Shown piece after piece: positions 19,729 to 29,699 of a stretch of DNA of 64,000 bases. The stretch is from Methylobacter tundripaludum SV96. Lineage in GTDB: Bacteria > Pseudomonadota > Gammaproteobacteria > Methylococcales > Methylomonadaceae. Position 1 is the first letter of the stretch; each line of letters begins with the position of its first letter. The DNA lies in contig NZ_JH109152.1 in NCBI RefSeq assembly GCF_000190755.2, forward strand, positions 930,001-994,000, written 5' to 3'. The position numbers and the translations under genes are program-made. The notes under the pieces are model-generated. The model did not search any database. It saw only the letters and a program-made list of their open reading frames with translations, and was not told where the DNA came from.

Positions 19729-20927
19729 CAGAAAAATATAATATGCCCGATGAGCGGGGACACTTTGGCCCGTATGGCGGAATGTTCGTCGCGGAAACAT
19801 TGATTCCACCGATTCAGGAATTGAATGCCGCTTATCAGCGGTATTTAAACGATCCTGAATTTATGGCGGAACTGGATGCTGATTTAAAGCATTACGTAGG
19901 TCGACCTTCGCCTCTATATCATGCCGAACGCTGGAGTCGAGAGCTTGGCGGCGCGCAGATTTATTTAAAGCGCGAAGACCTGAATCATACCGGCGCACAT
20001 AAAATAAACAATACGGTTGGTCAGGCTTTATTGGCTAAACGCATGGGTAAGACCCGTATTATTGCTGAAACCGGAGCCGGCCAGCATGGTGTGGCGACGG
20101 CGACGGTTGCAGCGCGGCTGGGATTGGAGTGCGTGGTTTACATGGGCGCTGTTGATGTTGCACGGCAGTCTTTGAATGTATATCGGATGAAGTTACTGGG
20201 CGCGAAAGTTGTCGCCGTTGAATCCGGGTCAAAAACTTTAAAAGATGCGTTAAACGAAGCGCTCAGAGACTGGGTGACCAACGTCGACAATACCTTTTAT
20301 ATTATCGGTACGGTTGCAGGTCCGCATCCTTATCCTGCGATGGTCAGGGATTTTCAGGCGATCATCGGCCGTGAGGCAAGACAGCAATGCCTGGATCAGG
20401 CCGGACGCTTGCCGGATGCGCTGGTTGCCTGTGTTGGCGGCGGATCGAATGCAATCGGTTTGTTTTACCCCTTTATTGACGATAGTTCAGTAAAAATGAT
20501 CGGTGTTGAAGCGGCCGGCGACGGCATTGAAACAGGTCGTCATTCCGCGCCTCTATGCGCAGGTCGTCCCGGCGTACTGCATGGCAACCGGACTTATCTG
20601 ATGGAAGATGACGATGGTGAAATCATCGAGACGCACTCCATTTCAGCCGGTCTGGATTATCCGGGTGTCGGTCCTGAACATGCATGGCTGAAAGATACCG
20701 GCAGAGCGGAATATGTCAATATTACCGACACCGAAGCATTGGAAGGTTTCCATGCTTTGACCCGGATGGAAGGTATTATTCCTGCATTGGAATCGAGTCA
20801 CGCTATGGCTTACACGATGAAGCTTGCACCTACCATGAAAAAAGATGAAATTATCATTGTCTGTCTGTCCGGTCGTGGCGATAAAGACATGCAAACGATG
20901 GCGCAACGCGAGGGGATAGAGCTGTGA
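19725..20927 (+). CDS. trpB: Tryptophan synthase beta chain
   Basis: A 400-residue pyridoxal-phosphate enzyme that condenses indole and serine to tryptophan. The PLP lysine is in HTGAHKINN (near residue 93), and the phosphate loop is GGGSNAIG near 240. The N-terminus [15 protein letters not shown] is typical of TrpB1. It overlaps trpF and trpA by 4 bp each, indicating translational coupling of the alpha and beta subunits. Confidence 0.98.
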   Translation: MTEKYNMPDERGHFGPYGGMFVAETLIPPIQELNAAYQRYLNDPEFMAELDADLKHYVGRPSPLYHAERWSRELGGAQIYLKREDLNHTGAHKINNTVGQALLAKRMGKTRIIAETGAGQHGVATATVAARLGLECVVYMGAVDVARQSLNVYRMKLLGAKVVAVESGSKTLKDALNEALRDWVTNVDNTFYIIGTVAGPHPYPAMVRDFQAIIGREARQQCLDQAGRLPDALVACVGGGSNAIGLFYPFIDDSSVKMIGVEAAGDGIETGRHSAPLCAGRPGVLHGNRTYLMEDDDGEIIETHSISAGLDYPGVGPEHAWLKDTGRAEYVNITDTEALEGFHALTRMEGIIPALESSHAMAYTMKLAPTMKKDEIIIVCLSGRGDKDMQTMAQREGIEL

Positions 20928-21727
20928 GTCGATTAGCCGCTACATTTGAACAGTTATCCAAAACAGGCCGTAAGGCGTTAATCCCATTCGTTACTGCAGG
21001 CGACCCCAGGCCTGATTTCACCTTGCCGTTGATGCATGCCATGGTTGAGGCCGGTGCTGATGTTATCGAATTGGGTGTGCCGTTTTCCGATCCTATGGCG
21101 GACGGCCCGGTTATTCAGCGAGCCAGTGAGCGCGCTTTAGAGCATAAAATGAGCTTAAGACGCACATTGGCTATTGCGGCAGAATTCAGAAAAACCAATC
21201 AACAAACGCCGGTGGTGTTAATGGGTTATGTGAATCCTATTGAAGCCATGGGTTATGAAGATTTTGCCAATGCCGCACAACGCGCTGAGATCGATGGTGT
21301 TTTAACCGTTGATTTGCCGCCGGAAGAAGCGGAAGAATGCGTTGCTTTGTTAAAGGCGCGTGATATTGACCCGATTTTTCTGTTGGCTCCCAATAGTACG
21401 GATGAGCGTATTAAAAAGATGGATGCTGCCGGTAGCGGTTACCTTTATTACGTTTCGTTGAAGGGCGTAACCGGCGCCGGGCATTTGGATACGGCGGACG
21501 TCGAAACCAAGCTCAAGCAAATCAGGGCGAATACGCGATTGCCTGTGGCGATCGGTTTTGGCGTCAAAGACGCACAAACAGCCAAGACGGTTGCAGGTTT
21601 GGGTGACGGCGTGGTTATCGGCAGCGCTCTGATCAGTAAAGTCGAAGCAAACCCGGATGATCCGGAACGCGCTAAAAGAGAAATAATCGAGTTATTGGTC
21701 GCCATGCGCCAGGCAATGGATAGCTAA
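20924..21727 (+). CDS. trpA: Tryptophan synthase alpha chain
   Basis: A 267-residue TIM barrel that cleaves indole-3-glycerol phosphate to indole, channelled to TrpB. The catalytic glutamate is in [12 protein letters not shown] near residue 49 and the aspartate in PMADGP near 60. The N-terminal PFVTAGDP is conserved. It starts with GTG overlapping the trpB stop (GTGA). Confidence 0.97.
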   Translation: MSRLAATFEQLSKTGRKALIPFVTAGDPRPDFTLPLMHAMVEAGADVIELGVPFSDPMADGPVIQRASERALEHKMSLRRTLAIAAEFRKTNQQTPVVLMGYVNPIEAMGYEDFANAAQRAEIDGVLTVDLPPEEAEECVALLKARDIDPIFLLAPNSTDERIKKMDAAGSGYLYYVSLKGVTGAGHLDTADVETKLKQIRANTRLPVAIGFGVKDAQTAKTVAGLGDGVVIGSALISKVEANPDDPERAKREIIELLVAMRQAMDS

Positions 21728-21773
21728 AAGACAGGGTTTGGAATACGATGATGAAATACGATGGGGCATACGA

Positions 21774-22736
21774 ATGAGTTGGTTTGAGAAGTTAATCCCT
21801 TCAACAATTAGAACCGAAGGGTCGAATAAAAAAGGCGCTGTGCCCGAAGGATTGTGGAATAAATGCCCTAGCTGTAATGCAATTCTTTATAACACGGAGT
21901 TGGAAAGAAATTTTAGCGTTTGCCCAAAATGCGAGCATCACATGCGCATCTCGGCCAGGACGCGGTTGAATATGTTTTTGGATGAAGGCGACCATGAAGA
22001 AATAGGCAAAAATATTAAGCCTGTCGATCCGTTAAAATTCAAAGACAGTAAGAGATATAAAGACCGAATCGCTCAGGCGCAAAAACAGACTAAAGAAAGC
22101 GACGCGCTGGTGGTGATGAAAGGTCAGCTAAAAGGCCGTGATATTGTTGCAGCCGCTTTTGATTTCGGCTTCATGGGCGGATCAATGGGTTCGGTGGTCG
22201 GCGAAAAGTTTGTTCGTGGCGTCAACAAGAGCCTGGAACTGGGCGTGCCGTTTATTGTGTTTACGGCCAGTGGCGGCGCGCGTATGCAGGAGTCGCTGTT
22301 TTCCTTGTTCCAGATGGCGAAAACCAGCGCGGCATTAACCAAGTTGTCCGAGGCGGGTCTTCCGTATATTTCGTTTATGACCGACCCGACCATGGGCGGC
22401 GTTTCAGCCAGTTTGGCGATGCTGGGCGATATTAATGTTGCAGAACCCAATGCCTTGATCGGCTTTGCCGGTCCCCGTGTAATCGAACAAACCGTCCGGG
22501 AAAAGCTGCCGGAAGGTTTTCAGCGTAGCGAGTTTTTACAGGAACATGGCGCTATCGATATGATTATCGACAGACGTGAAATGCGCGATAAAATAGCCGG
22601 TATCTTAGCTATGTTGATGGCGGGTAGAGACAAAATCCCCCTCAGTCCCCCTTTGACAAAGGGGGAGGCCGAAGGCGCAGGGGGATTTCAAGTTGAAGCG
22701 GATGATGTTGAACATCACCCGGATCAGGAAGACTGA
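21774..22736 (+). CDS. accD: Acetyl-CoA carboxylase carboxyltransferase subunit beta
   Basis: A 320-residue subunit that, with AccA, transfers CO2 from carboxy-biotin to acetyl-CoA in fatty acid synthesis. ATG 21774 ([10 protein letters not shown]) is the family start; an upstream in-frame ATG at 21738 is less likely. The four-cysteine zinc ribbon (CPSC and CPKC) is at about residues 30-53. The carboxyltransferase core contains [12 protein letters not shown] and [10 protein letters not shown]. After the normal end near residue 285 there is an unusual tail (about 287-305) encoded by a palindromic repeat at 22633-22688, inserted in frame. The catalytic core appears intact. Confidence 0.96.
   Translation: MSWFEKLIPSTIRTEGSNKKGAVPEGLWNKCPSCNAILYNTELERNFSVCPKCEHHMRISARTRLNMFLDEGDHEEIGKNIKPVDPLKFKDSKRYKDRIAQAQKQTKESDALVVMKGQLKGRDIVAAAFDFGFMGGSMGSVVGEKFVRGVNKSLELGVPFIVFTASGGARMQESLFSLFQMAKTSAALTKLSEAGLPYISFMTDPTMGGVSASLAMLGDINVAEPNALIGFAGPRVIEQTVREKLPEGFQRSEFLQEHGAIDMIIDRREMRDKIAGILAMLMAGRDKIPLSPPLTKGEAEGAGGFQVEADDVEHHPDQED
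22633..22688. repeat. Palindromic repeat inside the accD 3' end
   Basis: Two nested inverted repeats: outer AAATCCCCC and GGGGGATTT, inner CCCCCTTTG and AAAGGGGG. They lie in the last part of accD and are translated in frame as a proline/glycine-rich insert. Repeats of this CCCCCTTTGACAAAGGGGG type are familiar in several environmental bacterial genomes. Confidence 0.8.
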
Positions 22737-22749
22737 CAAATATCGGTTA

Positions 22750-24021
22750 ATGATACGTTTTGATTCACTACAGGGTTGGCTGAAGTGGCAGGAAAGCTTA
22801 CATCCTTTAGTAATTGATTTAGGTTTGGAGCGGGCGGCACAGGTTTTTCATGCGCTTAATCCCAATTATGTCAAACCCCCGACCATTACTGTTGCCGGAA
22901 CCAACGGCAAAGGCTCGTCCGTCGCTTATCTTGAATCCATTTATACGGCGCAAGGCTATCGGGTAGGGTCTTATACGTCGCCGCATATTCTGAAATATAA
23001 TGAAAGAATAAAAATAGACGGTAAACCGGTATCGGATGACAAAATCTGCGAGGCATTTGCAAGAATAGAGTCGGTACGGGGCAATACCTCATTAAGCTAT
23101 TTTGAATTCGGCACACTGGCGGCGCTTGATATATTCCAGCGTGCCGGAGTCGATGTGCAATTGCTTGAAGTCGGTTTGGGCGGGCGACTGGATGCTGTCA
23201 ATATTGTCGATCCCGACGTGGCATTGATCACCAGCATCAGTATCGATCATATTGAGTGGCTGGGCGGTACACGAGAAGCGATAGGACGGGAAAAGGCCGG
23301 TATTTTCCGGGCCGCAATTCCCGCTATCACGGGTGATCCCGATCCCCCGGAATCATTGATGCAGAGTGCTGTTGAACAGCATGCCTTGCTGTATTGTATT
23401 GATAAAGATTTTAGTTATAAAAAGCGGGCAACAGGGTGGGATTGGTTTTTTGCTGACCGGAAAATGCTACAATTGCCGGAGCCGGGTCTAAAAGGGGAGC
23501 ATCAGTATCATAATGCGTCCGCGGTCATTTTAGCGGTGACGAAGATGGCTGAAATCTTACCGGTAACTGAAGCATCGATTAGACAGGGACTGGCAAATGT
23601 CCGGTTAGCCGGGCGCTTTCAACTGATTGATGGCGAAATTCCAGTACTGCTGGACGTGGGGCATAATCCCCAGGCAGTCAGGACGCTGGCCGATTATGTG
23701 ACGACTGTTTTCCCAGGCAGGCGCATCCATGCTGTTTTTTCAATGATGAAAGACAAGGATATTGCCGGTGTCCTTGAAATTATGAATTTTGTGGTTTACG
23801 ACTGGTTTTTTGCACCGTTGGCAAACCCTAGAGCCGCTTCGGAGTCCGTTATGCGTGAGATTTTTTCACAAAGTTCGGTGTCCAATGTTTCTTTTGGTTT
23901 TGCCGACTTTACTGAAGCATTTTCTGCTGCAAAGAACCAGTCGCAACAAGGTGATCTGTTATTGGTTTTTGGATCTTTTTTTTTGGTATCTGAGTGCTTG
24001 GTTGAATTTGAGAAAAAGTGA
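22750..24021 (+). CDS. folC: Dihydrofolate synthase / folylpolyglutamate synthase
   Basis: A 423-residue enzyme that ligates glutamate to dihydropteroate and to folates (Mur ligase family). The P-loop is VAGTNGKGSS near residue 51. Other blocks are YTSPHI, GLGGRLDAVN and the C-terminal LDVGHNPQA. ATG 22750 (MIRFDSLQGW), 13 bp after accD, is chosen over an ATG inside accD. The length matches E. coli FolC (422). Confidence 0.95.
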   Translation: MIRFDSLQGWLKWQESLHPLVIDLGLERAAQVFHALNPNYVKPPTITVAGTNGKGSSVAYLESIYTAQGYRVGSYTSPHILKYNERIKIDGKPVSDDKICEAFARIESVRGNTSLSYFEFGTLAALDIFQRAGVDVQLLEVGLGGRLDAVNIVDPDVALITSISIDHIEWLGGTREAIGREKAGIFRAAIPAITGDPDPPESLMQSAVEQHALLYCIDKDFSYKKRATGWDWFFADRKMLQLPEPGLKGEHQYHNASAVILAVTKMAEILPVTEASIRQGLANVRLAGRFQLIDGEIPVLLDVGHNPQAVRTLADYVTTVFPGRRIHAVFSMMKDKDIAGVLEIMNFVVYDWFFAPLANPRAASESVMREIFSQSSVSNVSFGFADFTEAFSAAKNQSQQGDLLLVFGSFFLVSECLVEFEKK

Positions 24022-24030
24022 GTAGACGAA

Positions 24031-24993
24031 ATGGATCATGAATTAAAACAACGTTTGATTGGTGCCGTCGTTGTTACGGCACTCTGTGCTATTTTTATCC
24101 CCATGCTGTTCGATGATCCCGTCGATAATAGCGGTCAGTTAGTCAGTGAGTTGAGTATTCCCGCTCCAGCTGATTCAGGCGCAAACACAGCCGGTAAGTT
24201 GCCGACCAGTGCCGAACAGATTTCAAAGTTGCCGGACCCGGAGCCTTTATCTACTGAAGCCTCCGGCGATACGCTTGAGAGTACCGGTGCAGCAGAGGAA
24301 GTTATCGATGAACCTGTAGCCGGTCAGCCGAAACAGGGGCGTTCCGAAGAGTCTTTGTATACCGAATCTGAAGGCTATACCAAAGAGGATGCCGGTGCGG
24401 AAGAAGTCGTTGAGCCTGAAGACAGCCAGCCAAAATCGCGGCTAAAACAGACTCCCGCTGAGCAGCCTTTATCTACAGACGCTACTGCGGATGGCATCCG
24501 CAAAAGCATGGCTCCCAAAATGCAGGCCAGAGAATCTCATGTAGAAACAAAAGAGCCAGTAAAGGTTAAAAAAGTCGTAGAGCCGATAAAATTAACGGTT
24601 AAAAAGCCTGAAATTGAACCGTCAATGGATGCACCCAAAGCAGCTGTGGGTGATGCTGCACGGCAACCGATTCTTAAACAGCCTAGTAGCGCGAAGAGCT
24701 TGGCTGCCGCTGTAGCGGAAGCGAAAAAACCGGTAGTTGTACCGCCCAAAGCGACTCCGAAATTGGTGCGTTGGTACATTCAATTAGGCAGTTTTAGTAA
24801 AAAAGAAAATGCAATGTCTCTTTGGGAAAGTTTGCATGAACAAGGTTTGCCCGCCTCATTGGATACCGTTCAAACAGATAAAGGAACTTCATATCGGCTC
24901 CGGGTAGGCCCGGAACTTGACGGAAAAAAGGCGGCCGCAATGAAAGCAAGACTGGATAAGCAGAACATAAAGGCAATCCTGATTTCCGAGTGA
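24031..24993 (+). CDS. SPOR-domain protein (DedD-like)
   Basis: A 320-residue inner-membrane protein with one membrane helix near residues 9-26 (LIGAVVVTALCAIFIPMLF). A long, low-complexity glutamate/proline/lysine-rich linker covers about 30-240. The C-terminal SPOR domain (about 246-320: WYIQLGSFSKKENAMSLWE, YRLRVGPELD) binds denuded septal glycan. The position between folC and cvpA is that of dedD in gammaproteobacteria. The central linker is longer than that of E. coli DedD (220 residues in total). Confidence 0.9.
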   Translation: MDHELKQRLIGAVVVTALCAIFIPMLFDDPVDNSGQLVSELSIPAPADSGANTAGKLPTSAEQISKLPDPEPLSTEASGDTLESTGAAEEVIDEPVAGQPKQGRSEESLYTESEGYTKEDAGAEEVVEPEDSQPKSRLKQTPAEQPLSTDATADGIRKSMAPKMQARESHVETKEPVKVKKVVEPIKLTVKKPEIEPSMDAPKAAVGDAARQPILKQPSSAKSLAAAVAEAKKPVVVPPKATPKLVRWYIQLGSFSKKENAMSLWESLHEQGLPASLDTVQTDKGTSYRLRVGPELDGKKAAAMKARLDKQNIKAILISE

Positions 24994-25009
24994 CGCGCTT
25001 AGTAACAGC

Positions 25010-25501
25010 ATGATTTGGATCGATTTTACCCTTATCGGGCTTATTTTTATTTTCTTTGTCAGCGGGTTGCTGCGTGGATTTACTAAGGAAGTTTTTTCAT
25101 TAGTATTCTGGATGCTGGCAATTTGGGTGAGCTTGATGTTCAGTCGTGAGTTTTCCGGTTTTCTGGAATCGACTATCAGCCACCCGTCAGCCAGAATGGT
25201 TGCTTCTTTTGTGGCTTTATTTGCAATCACGTTGAGTCTCGGCGGTTTAATCGGTTTTCTATTGAGCGTATTGGCTAAGAAAACCGGGTTAACCTTTATG
25301 GATCGTTTCGGCGGGATGGTTTTTGGCGTTGTTCGCGGCATGATTGTCGTTACTGTCGTTGTCATACTGGCGGGATTGACGCCCTTGCCCAAGGATTCAT
25401 GGTGGACAGAGTCAACATTGATTCCACCTTTTCAGTTGCTCGCCGTATGGTTGCGAGATCACCTTTCGTCAGGCATGGCGGAATACATCAGTTATCGTTA
25501 A
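25010..25501 (+). CDS. cvpA: CvpA family membrane protein
   Basis: A 163-residue protein with four membrane helices (WIDFTLIGLIFIFFVSGLLRG, VFWMLAIWVSLMF, FVALFAITLSLGGLIGFLL and GMIVVTVVVILAGLTPLP). The family is known from colicin V production and envelope homeostasis. The gene lies 16 bp after dedD-like and 42 bp before purF, the same order as in E. coli. Confidence 0.94.
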   Translation: MIWIDFTLIGLIFIFFVSGLLRGFTKEVFSLVFWMLAIWVSLMFSREFSGFLESTISHPSARMVASFVALFAITLSLGGLIGFLLSVLAKKTGLTFMDRFGGMVFGVVRGMIVVTVVVILAGLTPLPKDSWWTESTLIPPFQLLAVWLRDHLSSGMAEYISYR

Positions 25502-25543
25502 TTTCTTTCGCTAATCTCTACAAAACAATCAGGTTAAAAAATA

Positions 25544-27052
25544 ATGTGTGGTATTGCTGCTATCGTTTCACATCAAACTGTTAATCAAGAGTTATATGAT
25601 GCTCTGACAGTTTTGCAACATAGAGGTCAGGATGCTGCGGGCATTGTGACTTGTGAGGCCGGGCGGTTACATCTACGCAAGGAAAACGGGTTGACCCGTG
25701 ATGTTTTTACCAATGCCCAGATGTTGAGATTGAAAGGCAATATGGGTATCGCTCACGTACGTTATCCAACAGCGGGTTGCACCAGTTCTGCGGAAGCGCA
25801 GCCTTTCTACGTAAACTCTCCTTTCGGTTTGACGCTTGCGCATAACGGTAATTTAACCAACACCGAAGAATTAAAAAAAGCCTTGTTCGTGGAAGATCAG
25901 CGGCATATCAATACCGATTCCGACTCCGAAGTTTTGTTGAATGTTTTTGCTCACGAATTGCAGAGTTTGGGTAAATTGCAATTAAGCGTGGACGATGTTT
26001 TTCAGGCGGTATCCGGTGTACATCGCCGTTGTCGGGGCGCTTATGCAGTTGTAATTATGATTGCGGGATTCGGGATTTTAGGGTTTAGGGATCCTCACGG
26101 TATTCGACCGATAGTGTTTGGCGAAAGAAAATCCGAGCAAGGTTCGGAATTTATGATCGCATCTGAAAGTGTCGCTCTGGATGTGCTGGGCTTTGAGCTT
26201 ATCAGGGACATAGAACCGGGCGAAGCGGTGTTTATAGAAGAATCAGGCGTATTGCATACCAAGCAGTGTTCAGATGAAGTAGATCATTGTCCGTGTATTT
26301 TCGAATATGTATATTTTGCCAGACCGGATTCTATTATTGATCGTATTTCGGTCTATAAAGCGCGTCTGCGTATGGGTGAAAAGCTGGCCAAAAAAGTGCT
26401 CAGAGACTGGCCTGATCATGATATTGATGTAGTTATTCCTATTCCCGATACCAGCAGGACGGCGGCGTTGCAGATGGCTAACATTCTGGGCGTAAAGTAC
26501 CGTGAAGGTTTTATAAAGAATCGCTATATCGGCCGGACGTTTATCATGCCCGGTCAAAAAATGCGCGAAAAATCGGTCAAGCAAAAGTTAAACGCGATCA
26601 GTCTTGAGTTTGAAGGCAAGAATGTGTTGCTGGTCGATGATTCGATTGTTAGAGGCACAACGTCCGAACAGATTATCCAGATGGCCAGGGATGCCGGGGC
26701 CAAAAAAGTGTATTTTGCCTCTGCTGCGCCACCGGTGCGTTACCCCAATGTTTACGGCATTGATATGCCGGCCGCCCATGAATTGATTGCCCATGATCGC
26801 ACCGAAGACGAGGTGCGTGTAGCAATCGGCGCAGATCGGGTGATTTATCAGGAACTGAATGACCTGATCGATGCGGTTCGTAAAGGTAATCAGGACATCC
26901 AGCATTTTGATACCTCCTGTTTCAGTAAAGAATACATCACCGGCGACATTGACGATGAGTATCTGGAGCGGACTGAGGCTTTGCGCAATGACGGCGCGCA
27001 AGCGGAAAGAAACTCGGAAAATTTCATTATCGGAATGCAAAACGGTGATTGA
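25544..27052 (+). CDS. purF: Amidophosphoribosyltransferase
   Basis: A 502-residue enzyme for the first step of purine synthesis, PRPP plus glutamine to phosphoribosylamine. Catalytic Cys2 follows the initiator methionine (MCGIAAIV), the N-terminal nucleophile for glutaminase. Glutaminase blocks [18 protein letters not shown] and HNGNLTN are present. The phosphoribosyltransferase loop is [15 protein letters not shown] near residue 363. The length matches E. coli PurF (505). Confidence 0.98.
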   Translation: MCGIAAIVSHQTVNQELYDALTVLQHRGQDAAGIVTCEAGRLHLRKENGLTRDVFTNAQMLRLKGNMGIAHVRYPTAGCTSSAEAQPFYVNSPFGLTLAHNGNLTNTEELKKALFVEDQRHINTDSDSEVLLNVFAHELQSLGKLQLSVDDVFQAVSGVHRRCRGAYAVVIMIAGFGILGFRDPHGIRPIVFGERKSEQGSEFMIASESVALDVLGFELIRDIEPGEAVFIEESGVLHTKQCSDEVDHCPCIFEYVYFARPDSIIDRISVYKARLRMGEKLAKKVLRDWPDHDIDVVIPIPDTSRTAALQMANILGVKYREGFIKNRYIGRTFIMPGQKMREKSVKQKLNAISLEFEGKNVLLVDDSIVRGTTSEQIIQMARDAGAKKVYFASAAPPVRYPNVYGIDMPAAHELIAHDRTEDEVRVAIGADRVIYQELNDLIDAVRKGNQDIQHFDTSCFSKEYITGDIDDEYLERTEALRNDGAQAERNSENFIIGMQNGD

Positions 27053-27059
27053 GGAGCAA

Positions 27060-27150
27060 GACTAAAGGCGAAGGTCTAAGGGTAAAGATCGGCCGTATTG
27101 AAGCCTGTTGTTTGCCTTTCGCCCTTAGCCTTTTGCCTGATCTTTTTAAC
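27060..27150. repeat. Imperfect inverted repeat between purF and metZ
   Basis: The left part AAAGGCGAAGGTCTAAGGG (about 27064-27082) is partly complementary to the right part TTTCGCCCTTAGCCTTTTGC (about 27117-27136). It may be another dispersed palindrome and could form a hairpin in the purF 3' end. Confidence 0.45.
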
Positions 27151-27172
27151 AAATAAATACGTTTAAAAACAA

Positions 27173-28354
27173 ATGAAAGACATTAACTGGAACAACTACT
27201 CTCTGGAAACTCAGGCGATAAGAGCCGGACATAAGCGCACTCATGAAGATGAGCACAGCATCCCGATTTTTGCCACATCCAGTTATGTGTTCAAGAGTGC
27301 CGAAGAGGCCGCTTTACGTTTTACCGGGCAGAAACCCGGTAATATCTACTCTCGTTTTACTAATCCAACGGTTAGCGCCTTTCAGGAGAGACTGGCGTTA
27401 ATGGAGAAAGGCGAACGCTGCCTGGCGTTTTCCTCCGGCATGGCGGCCATTATGGCGGTCGGTATGGGCTTGCTTAAAGCGGGCGATCACGTGGTGTGTT
27501 CACGGGGTGTGTTCGGCAACACTGTATTGATGTTCCAGAATTATTTCAGCAAATTCGGGGTTGAAACGGACTTTGTCGATTTAATCGATACCGCGGCTTG
27601 GGAAGCGGCGATTAAACCGAATACCCGCTTTTTGTTTCTGGAAACACCTTCCAACCCTTTGACTGAAATTGCCGATATTTCGGTGCTTGCAGACATCGCT
27701 CATAAACACGACTGCTTGCTGATTGTTGACAATTGTTTTTGTACGCCGGTGTTGCAAAAACCTCTGGAATTAGGCGCGGACATCGTCGTTCATTCGGCAA
27801 CCAAATATATAGACGGGCAGGGACGTTGTGTCGGCGGCGCCGTCGTTGCCAGTGAAGAGATCATAGAAAAGTATATTTACCCCTATCTTCGCACCGGCGG
27901 CTCGACCATGAGCCCTTTTAACGCCTGGGTGTTTTTGTCCGGGTTGGAAACGCTGGCAGTCAGAATGAAAGCGCATTGCGACAGCGCCTTTGAACTGGCT
28001 CTTTGGCTGGAGCAGCAACCTAGTGTCGCCAAGGTTCATTATCCCGGTTTGCAATCGCACGCTCAGCATGAACTGGCCAAGCGCCAGCAAAGCCATTTCG
28101 GCGGTATAGTCAGTTTTGAATTGACCGGCGGCAAGGAGCACGCCTGGAAGTTGATCGACGCCACTGAAATGCTGTCGATTACCGCAAATCTGGGCGATGT
28201 TAAAACCACCATCACCCATCCTGCTACTACCACGCATGGTCGGTTAACGCCGGAAGTCAGAGTGGCCGCCGGTATTAAAGACGGTTTGGTAAGAATTTCA
28301 GTAGGATTGGAAAATGTTGAAGATATTAAAAAGGATATTTCAAGAGGTTTGTAG
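27173..28354 (+). CDS. metZ: O-succinylhomoserine sulfhydrylase
   Basis: A 393-residue PLP enzyme of the Cys/Met metabolism family that makes homocysteine from O-succinylhomoserine and sulfide. The PLP lysine is in HSATKYIDGQGR near residue 209. The N-terminal ETQAIRAGHKRTHEDEHS and the block RFTNPTVSAFQERL fit MetZ better than MetB. The purF-metZ order is common in gammaproteobacteria such as pseudomonads. An O-acetylhomoserine substrate cannot be excluded by sequence alone. Confidence 0.93.
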   Translation: MKDINWNNYSLETQAIRAGHKRTHEDEHSIPIFATSSYVFKSAEEAALRFTGQKPGNIYSRFTNPTVSAFQERLALMEKGERCLAFSSGMAAIMAVGMGLLKAGDHVVCSRGVFGNTVLMFQNYFSKFGVETDFVDLIDTAAWEAAIKPNTRFLFLETPSNPLTEIADISVLADIAHKHDCLLIVDNCFCTPVLQKPLELGADIVVHSATKYIDGQGRCVGGAVVASEEIIEKYIYPYLRTGGSTMSPFNAWVFLSGLETLAVRMKAHCDSAFELALWLEQQPSVAKVHYPGLQSHAQHELAKRQQSHFGGIVSFELTGGKEHAWKLIDATEMLSITANLGDVKTTITHPATTTHGRLTPEVRVAAGIKDGLVRISVGLENVEDIKKDISRGL

Positions 28355-28385
28355 ATCGGGCATGCCGTTTATGCCCGATATTTTT
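28355..28385 (+). terminator. Rho-independent terminator after metZ
   Basis: A perfect 9 bp stem (ATCGGGCAT and ATGCCCGAT) with a 7-base loop is followed by A and five T. It starts immediately after the metZ stop codon and ends the long plus-strand trp-metZ block. Confidence 0.88.
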
Positions 28386-28475
28386 CTGCTTCAATGCGAG
28401 GCGAATTCCCTCATTGAACACTGAAAGGTTGGGCAACGAAAAGCCGTTACCCCGCCTACGCAAGTCACACAAAGA

Positions 28476-28525
28476 CATCACGAAGAGGCGAAGAATGAAA
28501 CATAAATCTTCGTGTCTTCGTGGTG
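28476..28525. repeat. CACGAAG-family inverted repeat, copy 3
   Basis: Arms CATCACGAAGAGGCGAAGA and TCTTCGTGTCTTCGTGGTG are near-complementary with a 12 bp loop, forming a hairpin in the convergent metZ/grxC gap. Confidence 0.75.
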
Positions 28526-28547
28526 AAAATTTATTTAAATTTAATAC

Positions 28548-28805
28548 CTACGCAGCTTTCAGTAAATCATCCAGTTTTTTTTGTTGATCCAGCGCATACA
28601 ACTCGTCAAACCCGCCGACATGATAATCGCCTATATAGATTTGGGGAACCGTTCGACGCTTTGTTTTGAGCATCATTTCTTCCCTTAAACCGGGCTTGGC
28701 GTCCACATTGATTTCTGTATAGGAAGCGCCTTTTTTGTCGAGCAGGCGCTTAGCCATCATACAGTAAGGGCAAATATTGGTCGTGTAGATTTGTATTTCC
28801 GGCAT
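28548..28805 (-). CDS. grxC: Glutaredoxin 3
   Basis: An 85-residue cytoplasmic dithiol glutaredoxin that reduces disulfides with glutathione. The active site is CPYC at residues 12-15, with the cis-proline TVPQIYIGDYHVGG near 53-66 and GLREEMM in between. Length equals E. coli Grx3 (82-83 residues). It is followed in the opposite direction by metZ and preceded by the aldolase-family gene on the same strand (36 bp). Confidence 0.95.
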   Translation of the reverse strand: MPEIQIYTTNICPYCMMAKRLLDKKGASYTEINVDAKPGLREEMMLKTKRRTVPQIYIGDYHVGGFDELYALDQQKKLDDLLKAA

Positions 28806-28841
28806 ATTTTATTAAGGGTTGCTAATATAGGATCAAGCATT

Positions 28842-29492
28842 TTATCGGTTAATGCGCTGTTGTTCAATTCCGATGGCCAGTGATAAATATTTGATCAGTT
28901 CCCAGGCCGCTTCCTGCATGTTTCTGCCGAAAGCAACTACGCCGTCTTCGTGTCCCAGCATGGTAAATAATGAAGTCTGCGATAGGTTGCCGGATTGAAA
29001 TAATTGCTCAACAGCCGTCGCCATTTCAACCGTGCCGTAAGGGACATCGGCGCTAGTGTGAGGCAGTCCAAGCGCCAAGGTATGCTTCCAGATTTCAGGA
29101 CTGTGGGCATGAATAACGGCTTGAATAGTATTGTCCTGGGCGTAAATACTGGCGTGGGTCAGGGATTCGGAAGACGGTTTGCGCAGGCCGCAGGACTGAA
29201 GCCGGTTTTGATGGGGTTCCGCTTTGACGATAAGGCAATAATGTTCGGGGCTAAGTTGTTTAATGTGTCCGGTTTGAGTTCCGCTGATGATGAATTGATC
29301 ACTACGAGGATCGATTCTTTGGCTGATATTGCCGAATCCGATGTTGTCGTATCGTTCAGGAATTTGTCCGATAAGGTCAAGTCGCACGGCAATAGTGCGC
29401 CAGGCGTTGATTTCGGTCAATGATAACGGGGAGCTAATCGACCGTTGCGTATGATTTAACTGGTATTTTATTACACCTTCTTGTTCTTTCAT
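28842..29492 (-). CDS. Class II aldolase/adducin family protein (possible MtnB)
   Basis: A 216-residue protein from ATG 29492; a longer upstream frame to 29663 adds a hydrophobic, unrelated leader and overlaps the nrdR promoter, so it was rejected. The family signature is visible: GFGNISQRID near residue 53, KPSSESLTHASIY near 107 with the catalytic glutamate, the zinc histidines in VIHAHSPEIW near 126, and MLGHEDGVVAFG near 182 with the third histidine. Methylthioribulose-1-phosphate dehydratase (MtnB, methionine salvage) is one possible assignment, but the MLGHEDG motif differs from the usual NHG and no other salvage gene is adjacent. Substrate unknown. Confidence 0.8.
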   Translation of the reverse strand: MKEQEGVIKYQLNHTQRSISSPLSLTEINAWRTIAVRLDLIGQIPERYDNIGFGNISQRIDPRSDQFIISGTQTGHIKQLSPEHYCLIVKAEPHQNRLQSCGLRKPSSESLTHASIYAQDNTIQAVIHAHSPEIWKHTLALGLPHTSADVPYGTVEMATAVEQLFQSGNLSQTSLFTMLGHEDGVVAFGRNMQEAAWELIKYLSLAIGIEQQRINR

Positions 29493-29699
29493 GTGGCAGG
29501 ATCTTGGGCGGTGTGGTTGAGTAGGCAGGAATACGGCTACAGTATAGTTTAGAAAATAAAATACAGATAAAATGCAGAGTGTTATAAAATTAACGGTTTT
29601 CGAGTTTGAAGGCCTATTTTGCCGCGACCGCTTCCGGCAGTCATCGGCATTTCCTCCATCCATGGAGGTAATCGGTATATATAAAACAGTGACTTAACT
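29493..29699. promoter_or_regulatory. Divergent promoter region with palindrome
   Basis: The 207 bp between the divergent aldolase-family gene and nrdR contains the inverted repeat CCTCCAT and ATGGAGG (29653-29668, 2-base loop) 32 bp before nrdR. It could be an operator or an RNA hairpin. It does not match an NrdR box by eye. Confidence 0.35.

Noticed and set aside
29493-29663. N-terminal extension of the class II aldolase-family gene
   Set aside because: The added residues are hydrophobic and cysteine-rich, unlike the family, and overlap the nrdR upstream region.
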